Assembly (NCBI GenBank): GCA_023333565.1
Contig: JAJKFH010001062.1
Coordinates: 1-64,000, forward strand
Length of the DNA: 64,000 nt
Direction: 5' to 3'
From: Puffinus mauretanicus
Lineage: Eukaryota; Chordata; Aves; Procellariiformes; Procellariidae
Shown here: positions 14,301 through 26,300 of the stretch, piece by piece
How positions within the stretch are numbered: position 1 is the stretch's first letter
Layout: the number at the start of each line of letters is the position of its first letter
Translations under genes and position numbers: made by a program
Notes under the pieces: generated by a model
Told to the model about the DNA's origin: nothing
The model's database searches: none
Seen by the model: the letters and a program-made list of their open reading frames with translations, nothing else

Positions 14301-17300
14301 GATCTGCAGCTTCTGCAGTGACTGCCTGAGGCGTATGGGAGCAGCATGCCTGACACGTACTGAACATCCCAATGCAATATCTTTGCCAACATCAACAGTT
14401 TCACAGGTGCAGTTATTAATACAACAAATCCAGAATTTACTGTATAAATAACAACCACCTGCTCAGGGCATGCAAAGCATCTTTGCTGTAATCCCGAAGT
14501 GCCTAACTCCATCATGCTCATGACGGAACCATCCATGTTTCCAGTCAGGATTTCCCAAACAGATGGTCTACAACCACACAGCCATTTCAATCAGCTCTTC
14601 ATCGGCAGAGTCTCTTGAGAAAACCTATCTACCACACAAACCAGAAAGACTATGTTCTAAAATCCAAAGAGTGCAATTTCTTACTTTGTAACAACAGTTC
14701 TTCCTTTTACGGCCGCTGTTGCAGCTACAGGACTCTCCTGCTCGTAATACTAAGCTTACATCCTCTGTCTCTAGCACAGCCTGGTACACCGCCTTCTGGA
14801 ATTCGGTCAGGGAACAGTATACCATCTGCCAAAGAGAGAGAACCCCCAAAACACAATTATGTGCAGCATACAATGAAAACCAAAGAGTACTGCATGAAAA
14901 AAACATAAAACATTGAAAATAAAGCAGAAAACAAGACTATATTTGCTCAAATAATTACATGAAATTACTCTACCACCAAATGAAAAAATCTGGATCTTGA
15001 CATAAAATAGTACAAAATTGTAGCCAAAATGTATGTACAGTTATTTTATCCCCTACAAATTTCTACAAAGAGTATCAATATGAAGCTACAACAACCTGCT
15101 GTTAGGTTTCTATAAACCTTTCAGTATGGCTTTTGCAGAGGGATAGGAGGAAGAGGGAAAAGTGAGAGAAATAAACGCATAATTGTAATTAAAGATTCCC
15201 CTCTGGTTTGCCAGTTGCTTAATTTACCCTTTCTTTCCTCTTTTAGGCACTAGCTGTTGTAGGGCACTACCACAGACAGGACAAACAGAATAAGCAATAA
15301 GAAGGCAAGGATCTACACAGTGCTACGGCCAAAACTCTTATCCCTCTTCTTAGAGACCATGGGTGGCATCTCCATGACATCTTTAGTCTTAAGCAGCAGG
15401 ATACAGAAATCCCAAGATCATTCCTCAACCTCGGCCACCCACACAGCAGCAGCACCATGCTGAGCTATAATAATACAGCAGTAACTTGAACATATACTCA
15501 CATTAACAAGAGAATGAAAAGAATAAAACGTGCTAGATTTAGAAAAGCAACTGACTGACGTTTGTGTTAATCTTTCCTTCAGAAGACAGTTTAGAATACA
15601 TTATTATACATTAAGGATGAAGAATAAATACCAAATTTTGAAAACAAACCAGCTGCAAACTAATATGTTTGTCTACTTAGAAGGAAGGCACAAACATATC
15701 TAACAAGAATTTATCAGAACTCCTAGCTGTAGTTGTAAGTATCATCACTTTACATAATGTTTACAATACCACTAGATGAACAGGATTACAGTCCTATCAA
15801 CAATCACCTTCAGGTTTGGGGGTTTTCTTTTATTTAGTGATTGAAAATGAGGGAGTTAAAAATGAATAGCATACTGTTCTATGTGCAAAGTGTCAAGCTG
15901 CAAATTCAGAAGTCCTACATAGAATTTCAAGAGATTTACATACATTGCATTGGGTTTGCACAGATAAATACAAAACTGCACATAAAATAGAGGTGTAAAT
16001 CACCAGGCAGAAGTCTAGCTGAGCATTTTCATGCTTGATTAACTCCATTTCAACATGCAATCATAGTAATTATGTGAACAAAGCACACCACTGCATGTGC
16101 ATTTTTTCCAAGGCTCTGGATTCTTCTTAAATTCGTAAGTCCAAAAGAAAACCATGAACTACTAAAGGCATGAAGAAAGAGAAAAAAACACAACAAAAAC
16201 AAAAAAGAAGAGATATATTCATTAGCATTGTATTTGAAATGTGCAGGCACTCTTACTCTGTCTTCTTTTTTTGGCAACTGATCACTGATAAGCGCTTTGG
16301 TACGTCTCAGAAACCAGCCAGACATTTTTCTTGCTAGCTTCACCATGGCCTTACGACCTGTTGCTAGCTCTCTTTTAGTTGCAGTGTGTCTCTGGCCATG
16401 CTCCACTGGATCAGAAAACTTCTTCTTGAAATGTAGTCTGCTACCCAGAAGTCCTGGTACAGCCCTATTAAAAAACAAAAGGGGGGTGGGTGTGTGTGTG
16501 TGAAGGAGCAGCATTTTCTTTACTCCAAGGCAGTCTATCCTCTTCCATTGATTAAAAGCATACCATAAATTATTTCTGGCTAACAGCAAGAGATCTTAAA
16601 TTAACAATCACTAGAGAAATTAATAAAAATTGTGTACATAAATAGAAACATATACTACTTCCAGACATGCTGTTTTTTCATTTACTTACTGTGATCCTCA
16701 AATGTTACAGAGTCCCCTTAGGAAAGGGTTGCCATCTCCAGAAAAACTAAAGCTCAGCAGAGCAACAGAAGTCACAAGTACATAGAACCTCTAAACTACA
16801 AGGCTCCTACTGTTCAGGAGGCTAAACTGGAAGCTAAGCAGTCATGTTTTCAATTTTTACTGTTTTTATTAAAATCAGATTATTCAGATACTGCAATTTA
16901 CTAAATAAAATCTTAAGAAACCCAACAGGAAAAAGAATTTGGTAATCATTGGCAGCACTACATATTGGAACAATCTATTAATATCAGCATAGGATGCAAC
17001 AGTAAGCTTACTGTTAAAGTATTTCTTTCCTGATATTTCAATTCAGTCTGTATTTCCTTGTATTTAAGACATGTTTGCTTTGTTCCTCCTCTGTAAAGCA
17101 TCCCCAATAAGTCTTCTATGTTTAGATTTATATCTAGAGTTATTTCCACCTCTCTCTCTCCATTACAAGTTTTCCTGGACAAGACTGTTGTTTTCCAAAT
17201 ATGTGCACTTGTGCATTTTGAAAAACAGCAAAATATTACTTTCAACTTTCCAGTAAGTCAGAATGACCTGCCCATACTGGACAGAGCAAGGGCACAATGT

Positions 17301-20300
17301 TGTTTGAAACTGTGAAATGATTCTCAATCATTTGAAGAAGAGACAAAGGACAAAATAGCATCCTTAAAAACAAAAGGTAAACACAGGGGAAAAAGGAAAA
17401 TAATTTTAACTGCTTCTCAAATTCCCCAAAGAAGCCAGATGATAAGAGGAGCTCCAAATTTATTAAATAACTGCAAAATACATACTGCAGATGTATCTAC
17501 CAGGAGCTTACCTCCAATACATCTATGGAAAAACATACTTACAGTCTCACAAAACATTGGGATTTTTTGGGGGAGGGTTGTGTTTGTTGTTGGTTTTTTT
17601 TGACACAGATGGGTCCAAATCATCCAGCCCTATCCCAGTCCCACTGCATGGTTAACACATAACGGCGTTTAAATCATAAAAAAAGATATTTTATTTACCA
17701 GTCCATAACACACCAAAGTTCCTTCATATTGTTTTGAAGAATAGTTCCAGTAAGACCTATGCGAATACTGCATTTTAATGACTTCATGGTTTGAGTTATT
17801 TGAGCCTTTGGATTCTTGATTCTATGTGCTTCATCCACTATCACAGCAGACCATTCTACACTGCAGATCAACAAGAAATATTGTATTAAGTGAAACTACT
17901 TATCCTGTCATCCCACATACGCATACAAAGTGAAGTCAGCCACACACATAGCCATGATTATTACAAGACACTTATTTTTTGGTTTTCCTGTTTAACATTG
18001 TATTATACTACTCAGTTTCCTTATATTCTGTTTGTTTAGTAAATTCATTTGCCATAGTTGAGTATAATGGCTAAACTATATAGCCAGATAAATGAGCTAC
18101 TGTTAACTATATAAAATGCTTTCTGTGAAGAAAGCAGCTTTCGATCTCCGGAGCAATCAATCCAGCACATCTCACCAGTACTAATTCCACTCATCCCACT
18201 ACAAAGATAGTATAAACTCTCCAAAGATAGTTTAATGGGATTCTCCTCTTCCACACAATCAGTCATCAGATTTAACAGTAAATACATTACACAGAAAGAA
18301 TAAGTATTTGCAAAGAACAATGCAAACAGAAGACAGTTAAAATTCTGTGTGTAGAAAAATACATTAAAATCATTACCTGTTAAATTCATCCAAATACAGG
18401 CGAAGTATCTCATACGTTGTAAGGGCAACTTCACATTTCCCTTGCTTGATGCGACTCAAGTCATCATCCTTTTTACTGCCATGTAAGACACAGACCTTAA
18501 AGTACCCCCATGTGTCTAACTCATCCTTCCAGTTGTACAGCACTGAAAGAGGGGCCACTATGAGGAAAATCTGAAAACAAATAGCTATTATAGTATTATT
18601 GAAAAAACAGCATGCACTTTCTCAATAAGGAAGGTCAAAATCTTGAGATTTTTTTTACTGCTTTATAGTTTGAATTGTTTAATTCTGTCACTTCAAAGCA
18701 CAGTATAGAAAATACCTGAATAGTCAGTATAAATTCAAATGTAATCAGTTTACTCAGATTATGTGAATAGTACAGAAGAAAAATACTGTAATACTACAAA
18801 AGATACCAAAGTAGGGCTACTTACTCAAATTATACTCTAACAACTGCAATAAGACATGAGATACTATCACTTTGCTTTGTTATAGCATCTGTATCTGTGT
18901 ACCATAAGATGTTTTACAGATGGAGAAAACAAAAGGATGAAGAGGGTAAGCAGCTTCCTTCAATCCACAAGTCTAGCCAACATATGACTTCAAAACAGAA
19001 AGACCTGAAAAGGGTTTAAAAATTTAAGACAGCTCGTACAACTCATTTAATATCATAGAATAATAAAATCAATGAGGTGGGAAGGGATCTCAGGAAGTTT
19101 CTAGTCTGTTTTTTCTCAGTCCAACTTTCTGGTCAAAGTAGGGGCAAAACTGAATTCAGACATTTAGGGCTTTCCCTACTCAGGTATTAAAATCCCCAAG
19201 GATGGGGCAGTCCACAACCTCTCTGTGACCTCTTCTAATACTTAATTGTCCTCAAAGTGAAATTCTTCTTCTCTTATGCCCAGTCAGAAACATTCCTGGT
19301 TTTTTTCACATGAAGTGCTATCCCTTCACCTCTTCTTCTCTGCCTATCTTTCCTGAGGAACCTGTATCCATTACTCACAGAGCTAGTGTCATATGAACTA
19401 TTCTGCCAGTTAAATATTCCAATTATTCCAATAAAATAAAAATAGCAATGGAAAACAGAAATTGCATGGATCCTGTGATGAATAAAGTTAAAACAATCTT
19501 CAGATTTCTCTCGTTCACACAGAACTTTTACATGTATCTTTATTCGCCGTATTTGATTACCTAGATTATCAGTCAGCCTTACTTCTGATGTTATGACAAT
19601 CACTCAAGAAAATACGCGAGGTCACAGGAATATTAGCAATAAATCTTCCAAATATATGCATTTGCCTTAATTAATTAAATATCATGTTAATATATACACA
19701 CATGCTTTTTGTACTTTAGAAACGCAATCACACAAAACTATAATTTTCTACTCACTGACATGGGCTTTTCAAAGTATTCTAGCCACAAATCTCATCCAGA
19801 TATTTCCAAGTTTTTTGTGTTAGTGCAGATCAACAGTATTAACAGCTTAGACAATAACAGCTAGATAATGCACTATGACAATCTGGAAAACTGAAGGCTT
19901 CCCTAACACTACTAGGAAGGCCATCAACCCCTAATCTACCCAAGCAGCTGAATATTGAAAATGAATATACATAAATTCCTAAAGCAAACAAACAGAAAAT
20001 CCAAGTATTGCCTTTTACCAAAATCCTTAAGCTTGAATCACTAAAAGCTGTACCTTCTTGGGGTTACACTTTGATTCTTTTTTCATTGTCCTCAATAAAA
20101 ATTCTGGCATATTATTTTCAATATCTTCACGTGTTCCCTTTTTGTGCAACACTGCAGCCAAAAATGAAATGACCTTGAGAAAGAAAACAACTCTCAGTGA
20201 TTATGTACAAAAATGCAAACAGAAAGTGAATCAGTTCCACTGAAAATAAACATTTAGGACAAAATCCTAGATGGGACTTAGAAAGGCGGTATAGGGGGGA

Positions 20301-23300
20301 TTCGATTTTTTGTTTGTTTTGAGGTTTTGTTTGTTTATTTTAAATCAATCTGTTTTTAAAATGGGAACCCCTTCCCTTGGAGGATCCTGCATTCATGCTA
20401 AGAACAATTAATTGCTCTACTTTACTCTTTCACCCTCTAAGTGGAGAAATCCCCAAAATAGAGAAGAGGTTATGAATGAGCCAGCAAAAAATAGAGAAGA
20501 GGCATGCCTGGCAATTTTCCTCCATTTTCAGGAGTACACTTGAATCTTGGATGAGAAAACAGAAGGAAGAGATACTTGCTAACTACACTCCCAACACTAC
20601 TTCTGCAAAAGGAAAAAGAGGTTCAAACTAGAGGTCAGATTTTTACTAATGTATCTTTTTCTGTATGTTCCTTCCAATTCTTGTTGTTAACTTCAAAACC
20701 AGTTCCTTCTGTCATGTTTGGGCCTATATTCTCTCATCTGCCTTAAACCAGTCAAGGTGATTTCCCTTTGATTATGAGAAGACACTTCTCATAATATACC
20801 ACAGTGGGGACAAACATCCCAGCACTGGCTATTCCAAGCTGCTCCCATGGTAATCCAAAACAGGAAGAAGGCACAGAAATATCCGGCTAGAACATTCAAA
20901 TCCGTAAAACCCACTTGGAATCCATGGGGCTATGCAGCTGCAAGAACCAGATGCATCAGAGAGGTGCCCTTCTTTTGAAAATTCAACAGGCCCCCTTTAG
21001 TCTGAGCAGCCAGCTCCAGCCACTTCCTTCTGCAGCTGCTACACAGCTGCTCATAGCAGGGCAGAGCTAAAGCTGTCATCTGTTGATTTCCAAAAAAAGA
21101 GGAAATTTCCAGAGCTTTCTCTCTCTAATGATGTGGGGAAAAGAACCAGCCAGGAGTGCAGAAATGCAGTAAGAATACCTGAGAAGCGTAAAGATAAGCA
21201 AAAGAAAGAGGAAACCCATCACATATGGGGCTGCAGGGTGGGAAAGAAATATGTAGAAGAGAAGAAAATCAAACATTTTTATACATAATATTTCATATAA
21301 ACCGAGGCTAAGAGGAACTGCAAGTTTGCACATGTTGTTTGACTTCAATTTTTTTTTTTTAATCCTTTCAAGAATAAGAATAAAATTCAACTGAACATAA
21401 AATCTCCATGTGTCTTTCAGATCCTCCATTTTTGGAAGAATTATGCATCACAAATTTGTAACAATAGCAAAAGGCTGTAAAAGGACAACTCTGCTGAGAA
21501 ACCTTTGGCTCTTGCAGATAAAGGAGGAAGGTCTTCATAGGAAACTTTAACTTACTGCAATCATGTTAAGAAACAACATTATTCTATTTGCCTCCACCTC
21601 AACTTCAGCTTGAAATGAAAGACCCATACAGTCAGGCTTGTACAGACTTAAGCAAAAATCAGTTCAGAAGTACAAAGAATATGAAAATGCAAAGTTTTCT
21701 ACAAAAGTCTTTATCTCATAAATCAACCTATAATGCAGAAACAATAAGGTTCAGCCAACTGACATACATAAGACAAATCTTCTGTAAGACTAAATCAGTT
21801 ACTTGCTACTTGATGAAGTTTAACTATATTTATTCTTTCATACATACTAATCTTCTCTAAACAAGTGAAATCCTCTTTTACTTCATATCCACTGAACTGC
21901 CTTTCCCATAATGAACTTGAAAAACATAAATACTGTGTTTTATAAAAAATACACAAGATATTCTTCAAAACTTCTACCCTTCTTCCTCAGACTTGACACT
22001 GTGATTAAAAGAAATAACCACCAGATGTGAATTCCACACGAGGACACACTGTCACTGTGTGATAAACGTGACCAGGTCATCACAGAATCAGTTCTGACAT
22101 TCAAAAAATAGAACAGATGGAAGGAAGACAACTCAATTTTCCCTCCCCAGCTTACTGACACCTTACATAGACGCTTCTTACTATATTAAATCAGGTATTT
22201 GCAGTTCTGAGCAGAAACAAACTTCCGTAACTTCCAAGTTCTTAAACTGCCATGGACAAGGAACACTGCCAAGCTTAGGTAAAACATAAGGTAAATGGAC
22301 GCAGTTTAGTTTTGATAAACATCTGTTAACAGATCAGCAGCAGCTACACAATCCATGATGCACCTCTAAATGCTCTATCCAGAGAAGTTTTGCCAGTTTA
22401 GTTTACGCACTCCTCTTGTCAAGTTTGCTACAGAACAATACTTCTTTGCACTGATGGGTGTCTGTTGACATTCTCCGAAATAGAAGGGCAACAGATGCTA
22501 CAGCCAGAATTTGTCAGTGAAGGAATGAGCCTGCATTTGACACATGGAGGGAGAAAATAGAGGGAGACAAAGACTAGTCACCATAAGATTCAAGCTGCCA
22601 ACTTAAAATCAGACAGATTAAAGAGAATTTTCAAACATAAAACCACCCTAATTTTAGTAAAACAAATAAATCATTTGGGCCACACTCATTCAAAGCATAG
22701 TGGAAAAATCCAGCTATACTTTGTCCTTTCATCAACCCAACTTGTATTTCCAAGAGAGTGATAAAAATAACATGGAACATCTAAGCACTTTTTCAAGAGA
22801 TGGCAGTAAATGTGTCTGCTCCTTCTCGTTCCCAGTACAGTCAAACTATTCGTTTCCATGGAAAAAAGGAAAAAGACATTTAAAGAGCTACAGTCAGATA
22901 AGAACTGTAAGTAGTTTTAGCATACTCCACTGCAAATTACTTCCACGATGCACAAGTAGCAATCCTCAAAGTACATTCAACATAAAATGAATACTAACAT
23001 TTTAACCACCATTAACTGCCTGTGCTTACACTAAAAGGGGCCACATCCCAGTTTTGTGGCCTGTCAGAAGTGAGTCTTAAATACAGCAATGGCTCCTGGC
23101 TCTAAGTGCTGTCCTGGACAGTCACGTCCTGCCTCCTCCAACCCCACAACAGAAAAGGAAGGTTAAGCTCCACTGAGATGGGTTTTCTTAAATACATTAT
23201 TTTTAAAAAATATCTACATCTCACATCACACTGCCAAAAAAATTATCTGTTCTCTCAATTTAACAATCAAAAAGAATACCTGTATGGTCTTTCCAAGGCC

Positions 23301-26300
23301 CATATCATCTCCAAGAATACACCCCCTTTTATTAGCATAGTGCCCATACAGAAATTGGGCTCCTTCCCTTTGATAATCACGCAGGTATCTGTTAATTGTA
23401 TACGGGATAAAATCGCCATTGTCAGATAATTTAAAAGCAACTGCAGGAGACGGAAGATTTCGGTCAGGAAAATAAGGCTTTTCCAGATCACCATCATCAA
23501 ATATTAAGCTTTTGCAGGGTCCTCTACTGGCTTCGATTCTACAAAGTTTAGTTATTAGTATTTTCCTTTCTTCAGACTCCAGGAATGATACAACAGCAAA
23601 TGATTTTCCATTCTTGTCCTTTTCAATAGAGGATATTACTCCTTCATGAAGTTTCCCATTTTCAGGACAAGGGGCAAGGCATCTCTCCCCAATATGCCAA
23701 TTACCTATAAAAAACCAAACACACACATAGTGATAAACTAGCCAAATGAACAAAGTATTTCATTCTGTCACACTAATAAAACATTGGATATAAGCTTATT
23801 TGACAAAATGCATACAACTTAAGACAAAAGATTTTACTGAAGGTAGCACTAGAATTAGGATACTGATTACTGTTTAGAATCAAATCCTGAGCTAGATATG
23901 AAACTGTAATTTGCTGAAGTGCTGCTATTTTATAAATATCTGAAAGTCAACAGGAAAAAATCTCACGTAAAAGCCATATTCTGATACACTAAGTTGTTCC
24001 ACAGTGGCTTCACACGGGCAAATACTGATATGCTGATGCCTGCAGGTTTAGTGTCCAATTAACAGACCATGTGAATTGGTCAAAAAGGCCTCCTATATTA
24101 GATAGAATTCTGATCTACCTGAATCTAGTACTGCAGTGTCAGTACATTGTTTTGCAAATATAATCACATACGAAAACATCACCTTTCTCCTAATAAAGTC
24201 TGGAACAGGTAAAAAAAACTTATGTTTAGAAAAAACAGAAGTGTACTTTAAGAAGACTTAGTAGCATATCATTTGCCTATATTGTTCATCAAAGTGGCTA
24301 ATTACTCAGTAAACTGCTTACATAGCTGTCCAGTCTGGAACTGTCGAAATCTCTTCCTCTGTGTGGTCTCACTATGGCCTTAATACAGCATATCAAATAT
24401 TAACAACAGAGATGACTGAACTGCTTCATTTTCAGCTCAGTTTTACATTCATGCACAAAGATAATTTTTTAGATGTTATGTATGCTGCTAAGAGAGAAAG
24501 AGGAAGATAAGAATAGCAGTGTATCAAAGAATCCACATCATACTGACAAGGAAAAATCCAACAAAATATGTCTATCAGAAAAACAAGGCCTTCACTCTTC
24601 ATAGTAAAAAGAGAAAGACCTCCTGAATAAAATTGCACACAAAGTTTTCCAAATCCGAACTGAGGAAGTGTTGGCGTTTTGTGTTTGTGGAAACAATTTC
24701 CAACCTTCCCCTGCTTCCCCATCCCAAAACAAAGAGAGGAATATATGATTCATTTCAGAACTGTCATTGTTTCTTATCTATTTGTTGGAATAAGTTCTGC
24801 TACTTCTGCGAAAGTCATTATCAGCAGCAATGAGAGGCACCTAAGGTTTTTATGGGAAGGAGCAAGAGAGAGAGAATCTTGCGTCACAGCAAGTACTCAT
24901 ACTTTGTAACTATGATCAGTGATAGTACACCTTTCTGGGCCAATCAACCCAGTTACCTTTCAGAAATAAGGAAAAGAAAAGAGGCAGTCCTGAAGGCTAG
25001 AAACTTCACCTTCCCCCATTTTTATGGGTCAGTGCAAAAAACTCATGGAGAAGATAGGTTCTCCTCACTAGCTCCTGAGGTTCTGGAAGTATACGCTTAC
25101 AGGATTATTCTCCACAACATGTTAGTTAGATCAGTGATAATTATACTTCACTTTTTAAAATTAATTAAATTATATACACTAAAAGAAAACAAAAACATCC
25201 ATGTAGCCCATTCTTCTGCAACCAGCAGTGACCACAAGCTGACATCCAGGTAACAATAAAAATAGCGCAAGCTACAGAATACCTCTCTTCTAAAACTCTT
25301 TGTCCTTAAAGTATTCTTTTAGCTACAGAGATTTCCTGGGCCAGGTGTGGTTTGTCTGTTTAGCAAACTCCAGTGGACCTCTCTCTTTCAAGTAGCTCCA
25401 TTCCGCCTCCCACACATCCAGATTTCTTGCATTCAGTGTCTTCCGACTATGAATTTCGCAGGTCTGCTCTCTAACACCGGACAAGCTTTTGCCTGCTATG
25501 AAGTTGGATCCCACAACCTAAACTGATGGCCCGCTAGTTCTTATACTAACAAGATCACAAACCACAACCTCTCCGTTAGACTCATCATCTTGCAGCTCTC
25601 TTTTGTAACATCCCCCACCATCCTTGATAAGTTCAACCCCACACCCCGTGACCTGTACGTTAGCTGCTCCATACCTTCATCCATTCCTGCTGACCTTCTC
25701 AGAGACTTGAAGCTCAAATGTATCTTTCTGAGGCAAAGGGTGAAGTACAGACAGTATAGTCAACAAATAATACATAACTGATCTCTTAAAGTTTAAGGCA
25801 TTTGTACTGTCTCTCACACATGCTCAAATCCGTGAAAAAAAAATGTGCACACAAACTTCTCCCAGTAGCATCTAAGTCTTTGAGCAATTTCTCAAAATCA
25901 AGAAGCAAGACTGAAAAAATGAAACCAGCTATATACAGCACACTGTTAAATATGCAAAACAAAGTTTAAAAGAAGAGAGAGCATTTCCGTAATTACTTTC
26001 TTTTACAGTAATATCTGAAGTGACATGTGACATTAGTTTAAAGATTCTCAAGTTAAAAGTGTGATTTAAGATGACAGTGCCTTTGTTTTTAACTAAGCAT
26101 TTACTTAGGTTTAATGAATTGCATATGATTTGTCAGAATTAGGGTTCCAGGTGCAAAGTGGAATAAATCACATTGGACAACAGCCTAGTATTATCAAACT
26201 GCAAATCTAGTGAGAAACAAGGAACAGAATGAAAAGAAGGGAAAGAAAAGCAAAGTAAAGGCATTAAGGACACCACTACTATAAAAGCCCAGAAAATAAT

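Larger units (their letters stand above)
11535..18376 (-). other. ERCC6L2 introns 4-8 (non-exonic parts)
   Basis: The introns at 17861-18376, 16465-17698, 14826-16256, 13135-14684 and 11535-13020 are AT-rich and carry no recognised repeat families. The only simple repeat of note is a short TG run at 16486-16501, close upstream of exon 6's acceptor. Several short frames on both strands look random. Confidence 0.6.

Noticed and set aside
16050..16589. A 179-codon minus-strand open frame as a gene
   Set aside because: Only its central part (16257-16464) is coding, as ERCC6L2 exon 6. The rest is intron read-through on both sides.
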